A program made the translations under genes and the position numbers. This document shows, piece after piece, positions 20,138 through 31,506 of a stretch of 64,000 bases of DNA; positions within the stretch are counted from its first letter, which is position 1, and the number at the start of each line of letters is the position of its first letter. A model generated the notes under the pieces. It searched no databases. It had not been told where the DNA came from and worked only from the letters and a program-made list of their open reading frames with translations. Source of the stretch: Hypomesus transpacificus (lineage: Eukaryota > Chordata > Actinopteri > Osmeriformes > Osmeridae); NCBI RefSeq assembly GCF_021917145.1, contig NC_061071.1, positions 646,460 to 710,459 of the forward strand, written 5' to 3'.

Positions 20138-23100
20138 AGGGCTGGCTCAGTTAGCTGACACAGTTGTTTGAGTTGTAACTAGCTTCATGGGTGTAAGATG
20201 CTGTTGTAATGCTTTGCTGATGCAATGTCTCTGTGTGTATCAGGTGTGTGTGTCAATATCAGGCATGTCTTTCCTGCGTGTGCATCCTGTGTGTGTGTGT
20301 GTGTGTTTGGTGTGTGATAGACAGCAGTGCTAGCGGTGCCAGCTGATGTTATTCAGTAGTGCTAACTAGCGACTAATCTCTTCTCACAGCCTCACAATGA
20401 AGGGATTGATTCAGACAGCACAGCCATTCTGTCTGCCTCCATCACTTCAGTCAATTAAACCTGAGAGAGAGGAGAGGGGGAAGAGAGGGAAAGGGAGGGG
20501 AGAAATGAAGGGGAGAGGGAAAGTTGGAGGCGAGAGAGGTGCAGACAAATTCTGGTCTTTAGTCGCAACAGAACAGCCGACATGGGCACTCACTCAACAC
20601 CCCCAAATCACCACGCACGGGCGCGCACACACACAGAATATGTCAGCTAGAGGATTCTCTCCGCTGTCCGGGGAGTGAGAGGTGACGGTTGAAGGTGTTA
20701 AAGAGGGGGTGTGAGTTGGGGGGGGTGGATGTTGTGGAGAAGGGGGAGCGGGTGGTTCACTTGGAAAGAAAGGTGGGGGGGCGGTGTTTGTTAGTAATTT
20801 AAGGGAGCAAACCAAGGAAAGGGCCAAGTGTTTAAGAGAAACAGAAAGAGAGAGGGCTGGAATGTGTGTGTGTGTGTGGTCTGCCTGTCTGTACATCTCT
20901 CTCAGGGCCCTAGACTGGAGCACAGTGTTTGTCTCTCCCCCAGCATGGGGTCCTGTCCCTCAGCACACCCTCTGTTCATCAGGGGACACCATGGGGTCCT
21001 GTGCAACAACACTGGGTTCCCCTGAGTGTGTGTGCGTGTACATGGGTGTGTCTGTGCACGCATGTGTGTCTGCACGTGTGTGCGTGTTGGCAGGGGGTGC
21101 TTACTATGCAGATTGGGGCGATAATCCCCTCACTGTGTCAGACTAATGAAGAGCAGATCTAGGGTCTACACAGTTGTGTATGGAGGGCACCTATAGAGAC
21201 AGGTCTCTAGTCCACACACTGTTCACTATGAAGGGCGTCTAGAGAGTTCAGGCAGGAAACCAATCAGACGGCTTTGTCTGAGAGTACCTTGCAGATTACC
21301 AAGTAGCCTAACTAACTAACAAGCTAGACCACCTAATAGATGACTAAATATTCATCTTAACAAACTAGTCTAACGAATGGACTTATTTACTAGACTGCCT
21401 AACAGCCTGGGGGGTATATAACTGACCAACCAGCTAGTCTGATGCCTGTTGCTGCAGTGTTGTGGGATGACAACACCAATGTTGAATCCACATTGTAAGT
21501 GCATTAGGTCAGTGTCCCACACTCTAATGCTCTATCCATCTAATATGTATTCATCCCTCCCCCATCTATCCATCCATCCATCCTTCCCTCCATCTATCTC
21601 TCCCACAATCCATCCATTCATCCATTCCTGTCTCCCCCTCTCTTTCTCTCAATCCATCCCTTCCCCCCCTTTTACTTATTCTTCCAACTATCCCTGTCTC
21701 CAACTGTCCCTGTCTCCAACTGTCCCTCCATTCATATCTCCCTTCATCCCTCCCCTTCTCCATACTTCTCTCTCTGTGATAGGGATACAGTTTATCCAGA
21801 TTAATTGTTGTTAGTGGGCACTGAGCCAAGTGGTGTTTATGTTGAGGTCATCCCTGGTAAAACCCTGAATATACTTTGTCCTTATCTATAGTCTTAGTCT
21901 GAGCTCTGCACTCATGAATTCGTTTTCTAGACCAAGGGGTTGAACACAAAAACACAGATGCCGTCCTCTGAAACCTCATCAACAGGCAAATGCATGAGTG
22001 AGAGTGTGTGTGTTTCAGAACTGCAGCTTCAACAGAGAGAGCTCACCCTGGTGTGTGTGTTGTAGTTTTGGGTTGTTGGGGTGGGTCCTCTCTAGTGGGT
22101 CATCTGTAGTGCTTTTACTTCTCTTCACTACTCTTTCACACAGGGAGATGTGTGTCTCTGTGTGCTTCCTGCCCTCTGACCCCTGGATAGGGACAAGCAC
22201 CTCTTAAAACCCTCTCCTGTGATTGGCTAGTCATCCCTCATCACTGGTTGCTATAGTAGCCAGGGAGGAAATGCACGAGGAAAAAACCCAGTAGGGGAGG
22301 ACAGAGGGAGGAGGAGGAGAGGAATGGGACGGGAGGGAAACAAGTGGGTGAGGAGGAGAGGGTTGGAGGGGAGTGGATTTGGATGTGTATAGGAATGCAT
22401 TAAGAGATGAGTGGAAGAGAGGAGGGAGGGATGGAAGTATGGAAAGTGAAAGAACCATGGAGGAGGGGAAGTCGTTGTGTAGAAGAACGACAGGAACGGC
22501 TCTGTCAGGTCCTGACTGAAGGGGGGGATGGAGGGATGAAGAAACGAATGAATGAGGCTGTGAGAGAGGGAGTGTGGGAGAGGGCTATCTTTTCAGTAGA
22601 CGAGAAAAGAGGGAAGATTAGAGAGGCGGAACTGTGTGTTTGTTCTTCTCCTCAATTCATGGCTGCCTGTTTCTCTTAGCTACGCTTGAGAGGGGTTTAT
22701 AGTGTGTGCGTGCGTGCGCGCACAATCTTCTCTGTATGACATGGGGATGATGTCATTAATGGAAGAGAGAGAGAAACTCAGGGTGCTGGGTGATGGAGGA
22801 AAGAACTGAGGGGTACATACTGTAGATGATGGAGGAAAGAACTGAGGGGTACATACTGTAGATGATGGAGGAAAGAACTGAGGGGTACATACTGTAGATG
22901 ATGGAGGAAAGAACTGAGGGGTACATACTGTAGATGATGGAGGAAAGAACTGAGGGGTACATACTGTAGATGATGGAGGAAAGAACTGAGGGGTACATAC
23001 TGTAGATGATGGAGGAAAGAACTGAGGGGTACATACTGTAGATGATGGAGGAAAGAACTGAGGGGTACATACTGTAGATGATGGAGGAAAGAACTGAGGG

Positions 23101-26100
23101 GTACATACTGTAGATGATGGAGGAAAGAACTGAGGGGTACATACTGTAGATGATGGAGGAAAAGCTGATGGAGCCTGACAGTGTTTGGGCTGTAGTGAGA
23201 CACACACACACACACACGCCACAGGCCTGGAGAAGCTTCCACCAAAGGGAAGCACTAATAGTGAATAACTCTGGGCAACCTTCTATTTAAGATTTGTTGT
23301 AATCTGTTAGGAAATAAGTCAATCGCATTAGCAAAGAACTTCCTGCTAGTACTTCTAGAGCTGTATGGCCCTCAACTGTGTTTGAGGTGTGTGTGTGTGT
23401 GTGACCAGTCACCTGACCTGCCCAGTCACCTGACCTGCCCAGTCACCTGACCTGCCCAGTCACCTGACCTGCCCAGTCACCTGACCTGCCCAGTCACCTG
23501 ACCTGCCCAGTCACCTGACCTGCCCAGTCTGCGACAGAACACAATACAACCGATGAATAATCACACAGCTAACAAAAGTTTTAGGAAATGCGCTGCCATG
23601 TGTGTGTGTGTGTGCGCGGGCATGCCTGTGTGTGCGCATATGAGCAAGCCATTGCACGTTCTCACACTCTAAAGACCAGCCCTTTTGACTTCCTAATCCT
23701 CCTGGAAACTGCCACTCTCCCCCAACTTCTCTCCCTCCCTCTCTCCATCTTTCCCTCCCTTGCTCCCACTCTCTTTCATTCCCTCTCTCCGTTTGAAGCT
23801 CGACACATTGTGCAGAGTTGGCAAACTGGCTTTTCTACTGTGCCCTAAGCTTCCCCCTGTCACGACACCCAGCTTCCAGGGACCCACCTGTACAGCACAC
23901 ACAGCTGAGAAACACCAGGAGCGAGTGAATGTTAGCCCCACCCTGTTCACTGTTTTACCTGAGAGAGAGAGAGAAGGGGGGAGGTAGCATGGGGATCACG
24001 TTTTCTCCTTCTCCTTGTCGTGTCTGTCCTGCTCTCTTCCTGCTCTCTCTTCAGTCAGTCTTTACTCAGACCACACTGGCTCTAAGAAAGAGAGAGAAGG
24101 AGGAGAAAGAGAAACTTAATCCATCTATTGAAGGAGAGGAGGAACAGTTGGGGTCTTTTTCTACTCTGTTGCTGCCAGAAAACCAGCATTTCACACCCCT
24201 CACCGTCCCCCACACAAACAGGAACATACACACACACATGCAAATAGGCACCTCCAAATGAACACTTTTTTCCGCCCAACACATGCACGTACAGACACAC
24301 AACCGTCTGTCCACACACACGTTGCCCTTCGCCCACTCTCCAAGAGGCAACATATAACACCAGCCCCCAGTCCCATCTGCCGTGGAGAGGACAACCTGAG
24401 GCTGTCGCTGTCTTCTTTCACCAGTATCATGTAAAACCATCTTCCATGAAGATCAGCCTGGAGCATCAGAGTTTAGCTATGGTGCTGGTTTACTGGGTCT
24501 ATTGGTAATCATAATACAAATGTTTTCATCTAGCAGATGCTTCTATCCAAAGCAACATCAATTGGGGGATTTTAGCTGTAGTGCTAGTGGGTCTGTTGGT
24601 AATAATATGAATGTATTCATGTATTTGAACCGGGGACCTTTTGATCTGCAGTCAAATGCCCTTCTCATCCCCTGTATGGCTGTTGCCTGGATAGACAGAT
24701 TATCTCGCTCTCCTCATCCTTCCTCATCCTTCCTCATCCTTCCTCCCTCATCCCTCCTGTATCTTGGGGATGACGAGAAGAAGCCAGGCCTGCTGTTGCC
24801 TGGGGCAACGTCCACAGTCCTGCCTTTCTTTGTGTCAGTCAGGAAGCACTTAAGAGATGACAAAGTGCTGAACAGATAAAATCAAGTTGACATGAAGAGA
24901 GACGATTGATCTGCACCATCCCCCTATCTCTTCCTCACCCCCCCCTCAACCGCTTAAGAGCAATATTCTCTGTGTGGAGGGGGGGGGGGGCTCGGGAGGG
25001 TCTGGTTGTCAGAAATCACTGGGCCACAAAATAAATGTAAGTAGTGAGGATGACACACATACACACACACACACAGGAGGAATGCATTCACAAGAGAGGA
25101 TGCATTCATATGAGACGGGAAAGAGGGGAGGTAGGGATGCACACAGCAGGAGCGTCAGAGTCCAGGCATGCAGAACCAGGCCACTAGTGGGAACAGTGGA
25201 ACATCCTCATGTAGAGAGTCCTCTGAGCTGGACCCTGCTGTGTTAAGTGTACCCTCGGGCCCTGCTAGAAAAGTGTGTGTGTATCAGCCAAACTGTATAC
25301 CAAAGCCCCCCTCCCCTCCACACACATGCATATCCAGGTGTGTGTGTATATATATATAGAGGCATCTAGACAGAGCTTAATGCTCACTCACATTCTCTCC
25401 TGGGAGGTGAAGAGATGGAGAGATGGAGAGGTGGAGGAAAGGGCCATGCCAACATGCTCAGCTGTGAGCTGTAGCCCCGTGAATAGAAGCTTACATGCTC
25501 TATCTCTCTCTCTTACACACACACACACACAAAGCATTAACACATGCCTAAGTGCCCACTACAGTTCATGCAACATTTAGAGTGTGTGTGTGTGTGGATG
25601 GGCTGTACAGCTCTTCAAAAGCATGTCAGGGAACCCACGCGTGGCTGCACCCAGTTGCGGGTGGGACACTTTTACCGAGCGCACAGATCTGGAACACAGC
25701 AATTGAGGGCGATCAAAACAAACTCATCAGGGCAGTAGTTGAGGCACACTCTCTCTCTCTCACTCACTCACTCACTCACTCACTCACTCACACACACACA
25801 CACACACACACACAGTGGGGGGTGGAGGAAGGACAGGGTCCTGGGTACAGTGATTTCCCCTTCTGTGTTGGTCTAATGGTGATCAGAAGCTGAGCTCTGA
25901 GGAGAGATGCAGTCAGCCTAGTTAGTGGAGTACAGAGGCTGTATGAACAGTAATGAAGGCCAGGTCTCAGTCTATAGGAGGTCACCGAGTGCATCTACAC
26001 AGAGCGGAGGAGGAGAGGGCCGAGACAAAGAGAGGGATGCCAGGGGGGGAGAGAAAGAGAGAGGAGGAAATATCCAGCTTTGAGTAGATGGAATGTCTTT

Positions 26101-29100
26101 TGCGCATCACTTGAGTCTTACCCTCAGGACTGTGCTGATCTGTATATGTGTCTTTATGGCACACATATACACACACACACACACAGGGTTTGTATGTTTG
26201 TGGAACGATGTTTTGATGTTTCGAGCAATGTAAGTCAGTTAATCCCCTGTCTATGTGTCTGGGTGATATTCACTTAGCCAATCACTCTGAGGATGATATC
26301 AGCCCCGAGATGTGACAGGTTCGGGGTATGTGTGTCGTCTAATCCTTCATCACAACATCAGTAACAGATAGGGTGAATTAGGTGTGTGTGTGTTGAATCT
26401 AATCCTTTTTCACAACATCAGTGACTAGATGTATGTGTGGATTGCGTTTCACTTCAGTCAGGCATCTGGTCAGACTCATGTTCTTCTGGAGGGTAGGTAG
26501 TGGGTATTTACAATCATGATCGCACTTGTAAAAGTATTGATGAGTTTTTTGACGACAGCATAGAATCAGTGTCCCCTCTCCATCTCCATCTCTGCCCTCT
26601 CAATGTTTTACTTTCTTCTCCCCCCCCCCTCCTTCGTGCTGAGAGACTGTGTGTGCTGTAAAGATTTAATCTAGCGTGGGTAACCCAAGGCTTGTAGAGA
26701 TGTCTAACTCTTCCTCCCTCTTCTCTCCCTGTGCCTCTACCTCTCCCCCACCCCCTTCCTCCCTCTTCTCTCCCTGTGCCTCTACCTCTCCCCTACCCCC
26801 TTCCTCCCTCTTCTCTCCCTGTGCCTCTACCTCTCCCCCACCCCCTTCCTCCCTCTTCTCTCCCTGTGCCTCTACCTCTCCCCCACCCCCTTCCTCCCGT
26901 CTCTCGTTCTCTCTCTCGCCCTCTAGCCGTTCCACCCCATGGTGAACCTCCGGTGTTCGGAGGACCTGCGTATGTTCCTGTGTGCCCTCTATGCCCCTGT
27001 GTGTACTGAGTACGGCCGTGTGTCTCTGCCCTGCCGGGCGCTGTGCCAGCGCGCCAAGAGGGACTGCCATAAGCTCATGGACATGTTTGGGGTCAGCTGG
27101 CCCGACGAGATGGACTGCAGCAGGTCTGATCCCTTACGACCCTGACCCCTCACCAATACACCCAGACACAGAACCCTGACTGATCTCTTTGGTTTCTTGA
27201 GGTAGAATGTGTAAGAGAGGGTAGTGGTTTGATCCCCCACTTGCCCTCTTAGTACCCTGACTATCTGCCTCTCACTCTCTCTCCTTCTTCCCCCCCCCCC
27301 CCCGCTCTCCCCAGGTTCCCAGACTGTGATGAGCCTTACCCCAGGGAAGTGGACCTCCAGACCCAGCCAGACCCCACAGACCAGTCCTCTCTGGAGGTCC
27401 AGCGAGACTATGGCTTCTGGTGCCCCCGCGAGCTCAAGATCCAGCCTGACTTGGGCTACTCTTTCCTGGGCACGTCTGACTGCTCGCCCCCCTGCCCCAG
27501 CATGTACTTCCAGCGCCAGGAGCTGGCCTTCGCACGCTACTTCGTAGGCGTGGTCTCCATCGTGTGTCTCTCGGCAACCCTCTTCACCTTCCTCACCTTC
27601 CTCATCGACGTCACCAGGTTCCGCTACCCGGAGCGGCCAATCATCTTCTACGCCGTCTGCTACATGATGGTGTCATTGGCGTTCTTCCTGGGCTTCCTAT
27701 TGGAGGACAAGGTGGCGTGCAACGCTGCTAGCCCTGCGGAGTTCCGGGCGGCCACCATCACCCAGGGGTCTCACAACAAGGTGAGACCCGTCAATCACTT
27801 ACTATTGACCTGGTGGTTTATTTCTAATGATTGACAGATGATTGTCTCTGTTATGAAGTTATGTGTTGTGATATTCTATGTTTTTTGTGAGTTGTTAAAG
27901 AACAAAGTTGTCTGGGGTGCCCTGGTGGTTCACCAGGTACCATTAAGGCTGTAAGCCTGAACGCAGGGGCCTAGGTTTGATTCTGTCACGGGCCATTTAG
28001 TGCCATGTCTTCCTGTCTCGCTCCCTGCTTTCCTGTCTCTATATAAATAAAACAGAAAAGGACCCCAAAAATATCGAAACACATTTGGATCTAACTGAGT
28101 AACGTTGTCCCCCCTCTCCTCTCAGATGTGCACCCTGCTCTTCATGGTGCTCTACTTCTTCACCATGGCGGGCAGCGTGTGGTGGGTCATCCTCACCATC
28201 ACCTGGTTCCTGGCCGCCGTGCCCAAGTGGGGCAGCGAGGCCATCGAGAAGAAAGCCCTCCTGTTCCACGCCTGTGCCTGGGGCCTGCCGGGCGCGCTCA
28301 CCATCACGCTGCTCGCCATGAACAAGATCGAGGGCGACGCCCTCGCCGGCGTGTGCTTCGTGGGCCTCTATGACATCACTACGCTGCGATGGTTCGTGCT
28401 GGCGCCGCTCTGCCTGGACGTGGCGGTGGGTCTGCCCGCTTATCTACCAGTCCATCATTGTTTACTGATCCATGTGGGCCGTTTGACATGATGAGAGGTG
28501 TGGGGGGTTATCGTTTTCAAACTAATCTGTGGCGCGTGTGTGTGTGTGTGGCCCTCTTGTGTGTCCAGGTGGGCGTGTCTCTGCTGCTGGCGGGCATCGT
28601 GGCGCTAAACCGCGTGCGGATGGAGATCCCCCTGGAGAAGGAGAACCAGGAGAAGCTGGTCAAGTTCATGATCCGCATCGCCGTGTTCTCCGTCCTCTAC
28701 CTGGTCCCCCTGCTGACCGTGCTGGCCTGCTACCTGTACGAGCACACCTACCGGCCCGTCTGGGAGACCACCTGGGTCCAGGAGCGTTGCCGGGACTACC
28801 ACATCCCCTGCCCGTACCAGGTCATATACCGCTCCACATATTTCAGTCGTTTTCCCCAGCACTGAGCTTCACTGCAACTTTTTACTCAGCTTCTCTCTCT
28901 ATTGTGGCACTTGACTCTAGATAGGCTTTCTGCTTCTAGCGCTCAGTTCCAGTGGGCAAAGGGGAGTCACTTGTCATAGCAACCCACACCCGCAAGTTCA
29001 CTCTCATACACACACACCTTCTACCAGAGGGTAATGTTTCTGTGCCCTGATGCTGAGGATAAGGTTCCCCTCACCTCCCACCCTCGTCAGGGATCATTTG

Positions 29101-31506
29101 TAGTCCTCCCTCAATTATTAAGCACCTGGAAAGAGAGAGAGTGGGTGTATGCAGAATGAGAGTGAGCATGTGTTGGGGGAAGGGAAGAGTGAGTATGCAT
29201 CATTGCATCTAGATCTGGCTTCCTCCTTTCTCACTGCCTCCTCTCTCTCAATCAGAAAACATCCTATTGTAACTCCCTTCCTCCCCCCCCCCCCCCCTCC
29301 CTCTCAGGGCTTGTTCAGTCACGCTCAGCTGCCTGTATTGTATGCTGTCTTTGTAACATTTATGGAGTGTGTATGTGTGGTGGGATAGGGTATTTTTATT
29401 TAATTTTGTATCATGCACTACATTAACGACCCAAGTAAAACATCTGTGCTTTCTGTGCACGCACAGGCCTGTCAACACTGGCCTGTAAGAGAGGAGACTG
29501 GATTAGTATGAGATATAAGCGCAGCAGGTGCAAGAACTGGCCGTGTGTGTGTTTCTTCTGAGACTCCTTGTGTGTAATTGAGGAATTTTCAATAATGCTG
29601 CTCGCCATCTGATCGGTCATTCCTGTGGGGGCCTGTGTGTGTGCGCCTACGTAAGAATGCACAGCTTAATTGGTGTCCATTGTTTAGGCTGGCAGAGGAG
29701 AGCAGAACAGAGACTTGTCTGTGACTAGTCAGCTGTGCTATTGGAGGGCCCCACTCACACACACACTGTTAACCCTCTCCAGGTGGAGGAGAACAGGCTA
29801 GCTTCTCTGCATCTCTGATGGAGTTGAATCCGTCTGTCGTTCTTTCTCTCTGACTCACTCATCCTTCTGCTCCTGCCCTCCCTCCCTCCCTCGCTCTTCC
29901 CCCCTCCCCCACCAGGTGGAGCAGACCAGCAGACCAGACCTGGTGTTGTTCATGATCAAGTACCTGATGCTGCTGGTGGTGGGCATCCCCTCAGTGTTCT
30001 GGGTGGGCAGCAAGAAGACCTGCTTCGAGTGGGCCAGCTTCCTCCAAGGACGCAGGCGCAAAGAGTAAGTAGAGAGGGTGTGTGTGTGTGTGTGTGTATT
30101 TTTGTATGACAGAGGGACAGTGTGTGTGTGTCGGGAGAGAAAGTGTGTGTGTTTTTACAGTTGCTCAATTTTACGATATTGAAGTAAGTGGAATTCTACA
30201 TTTTGTATTCTGCCTTTTGAGCGAACAGTAACAGTTGTTAGTCATAACTGAATTTCCCCAGACACAGACACGTCCCATAACCCTGTCTCCATGGTGATTA
30301 GGCTATTTTCTGCACCCATGTTCTCCCACCCTCAATAACAGAACATTAACCCCTTCCTCCCCCTCCACTCCTCCCTTCCCTCCACTCCCCCTCCTCCATC
30401 TGTCCATCCAATCCCTCCGTCTCCCCTACCCCTCCACCTTCCCCCTCTCCCTGCCTCCCTCCGCCCGTTCCTCCCTCCCCCATCTCACCCTCACTCCACC
30501 CATACGCCTCTCCCTTCCCTCCTTCCACTTCCCCACCCCTCCCCCCCTCTCGCCTCCCTGCCGTCCCCCGTGTGTGTCCCCTCTCCCCCGTCCTCCCCCA
30601 GTAGTGGTGTGAATGAGAGCAGGCAGGTGCTGCAGGAGCCGGACTTTGCCCAGTCGCTGCTCAGGGACCCCCACACCCCCATCATCAGGAAGTCCAGGGG
30701 AACCTCCACACAGGTGAGACAGAAATGACTGACCTCAAACTGACTGGATGGGTGACAGCTAGTTACACTGTCACAGGCACTCATCTAGCCATGTTATCCT
30801 AAAGAAGATTTACTGAACTGGATTACATCATGAAGAAGAAGCAGACTAGATGGTGTTCTTCCCTCTTGTTTCTATTCCTCACTCCACTTCTCCTCCCTGT
30901 CTCTTCCTCCCCCAGGGAACCTCCACCCATGCCTCCTCCACTCACCTGGCCATCCTTGATGAGCCTGACGACCCAGGCCCTGCCCCTAGCGACCGTGGGC
31001 CTTACCACGCCCCCACCTCCCGCAGTAAGGCGGGCAGCCTGCACAGCAAGAGCAGTTACCATGGCAGCCTGCATCGCTCCCGTGACGGACGGTACGGAGG
31101 GGGGAAAGAGGGGGATTGAAGGGGGGGGATTGAAGGGGGGGGGGGGGGGGGGGGAAGAGAGAGAGAGAGACCAGGGTATAGTTGGTGTTTACCTGTATAA
31201 AGAGAACACTGCCAAGTAAGATGAACATTTTATTTTCTTCCCATGTTCTCTCCTTCCCCCTCTTCTCCCCTACTCACCTCTTAATCCAGACACACCTCCT
31301 CTGGTTACCGTGGCGCAGAGGAGCGCCCCTCCCTCCATGGCAGCATGCCCCACCTTGACCACCCACTGTCCACTCACAGCAGCGTGCACCGCCTTGACAG
31401 CCAATCACGGCACAGCAGCCAGAGAGACCTCTCCCTGGCACCACCCACCCTCATCATTCACGGGACGGGCGGCGGTGGCGGTGCTGATGACGGAGCCAGT
31501 GCATAG
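17656..31506 (+). CDS. fzd3: Frizzled-3 Wnt receptor (9 coding exons, 707 aa)
   Basis: Exons: 17656-17910, 26927-27123, 27315-27780, 28126-28425, 28569-28820, 29916-30064, 30602-30713, 30916-31091, 31290-31506; 2124 nt in phase. The chosen start has A at -3 and G at +4, followed by a leucine-rich signal peptide (residues 20-35); 17683 is an alternative. The cysteine-rich domain starts at C50 ([20 protein letters not shown]) and is interrupted at residue 85 by a 9 kb intron. [53 protein letters not shown] and [19 protein letters not shown] match FZD3. The Dishevelled-binding KTCFEW motif starts near residue 524. The tail keeps [20 protein letters not shown] and is longer than in human (666 aa). 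FZD3 acts in planar polarity and axon guidance. Whether this is teleost copy a or b is not resolved. Confidence 0.97.
17959..18160. mobile_element. Short MITE (202 bp) with 8-bp target duplication, hAT-like
   Basis: Terminal inverted repeats CAAGGCCGTA (17959-17968) and TACGGCCTTG (18151-18160). They are flanked by identical 8-mers ACGTGTGG at 17951-17958 and 18161-18168. The interior has C-runs and an A-run and no ORF. It lies at the start of fzd3 intron 1. Confidence 0.85.
18161..22790 (+). other. fzd3 intron 1, 5' half: no gene seen
   Basis: Intronic sequence with CA/TG microsatellites (20101-20135), GA-rich blocks (20460-20540, 22290-22470), a TCCA/TCCC pyrimidine-rich block (21555-21775) and the TAGCTAGC-type repeats listed separately. 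Open frames here are short and follow the simple repeats. Confidence 0.6.
19035..19395. repeat. Degenerate ~27-28-bp tandem repeat in fzd3 intron 1
   Basis: About 12 imperfect copies built on AACTCAACACAGCTAGCTGC. Copies are most regular at 19040-19215 and decay toward 19395. Confidence 0.85.
22792..23162. repeat. 36-bp minisatellite, about 10 near-perfect copies, fzd3 intron 1
   Basis: Unit reads GATGATGGAGGAAAGAACTG followed by AGGGGTACATACTGTA. Copies are essentially identical. Because 36 is a multiple of three, all three minus-strand frames stay open; these are not taken as genes. Confidence 0.98.
23407..23525. repeat. 17-bp tandem repeat, 7 copies, fzd3 intron 1
   Basis: Seven perfect copies of AGTCACCTGACCTGCCC (119 bp exactly), each containing a CACCTG E-box core. 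Confidence 0.97.
23526..26710 (+). other. fzd3 intron 1, 3' half: no gene seen
   Basis: Apart from the SINE listed separately, this holds microsatellites (CACT/CA at 25757-25814, CA runs near 25060 and 25515) and no recognisable exon. Confidence 0.6.
24515..24690 (-). mobile_element. Degenerate tRNA-derived SINE, minus orientation
   Basis: On the minus strand a tRNA-like head reads GCAGATCAAAAGGTCCCCGG then TTCAAATAC (box B region, near 24630-24650). It runs toward a tail matching TTGCTTTGGATAGAAGCATC then TGCTAGATGAAAA near 24520-24555. Degenerate copy. Confidence 0.6.
26711..26890. repeat. 45-bp pyrimidine-rich minisatellite, 4 copies, just before fzd3 exon 2
   Basis: Four 45-bp units beginning TTCCTCCCTCTTCTCTCCCT and ending in CTCTCCCCCACCCCC, almost purely pyrimidine. 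The array ends 36 bp upstream of exon 2 (26927), so it extends the polypyrimidine tract of a 9 kb intron. Confidence 0.97.
27911..28070 (+). mobile_element. SINE-like element in fzd3 intron 3
   Basis: Box A-like TGGTGGTTCACCAGGTAC and box B-like GGTTTGATTCTGTC, with the tail CCTGTCTCTATATAAATAAA and then an A-rich end. The pattern resembles a dispersed teleost SINE family whose tail ends in AATAAA plus A-rich sequence. A degenerate minus-strand relative lies at 37305-37440. Confidence 0.65.

Noticed and set aside
22680-23255. Three long minus-strand ORFs of repeated [12 protein letters not shown]-like peptides
   Set aside because: They are the translation of a non-coding 36-bp minisatellite in fzd3 intron 1; no splice or start context supports a gene.
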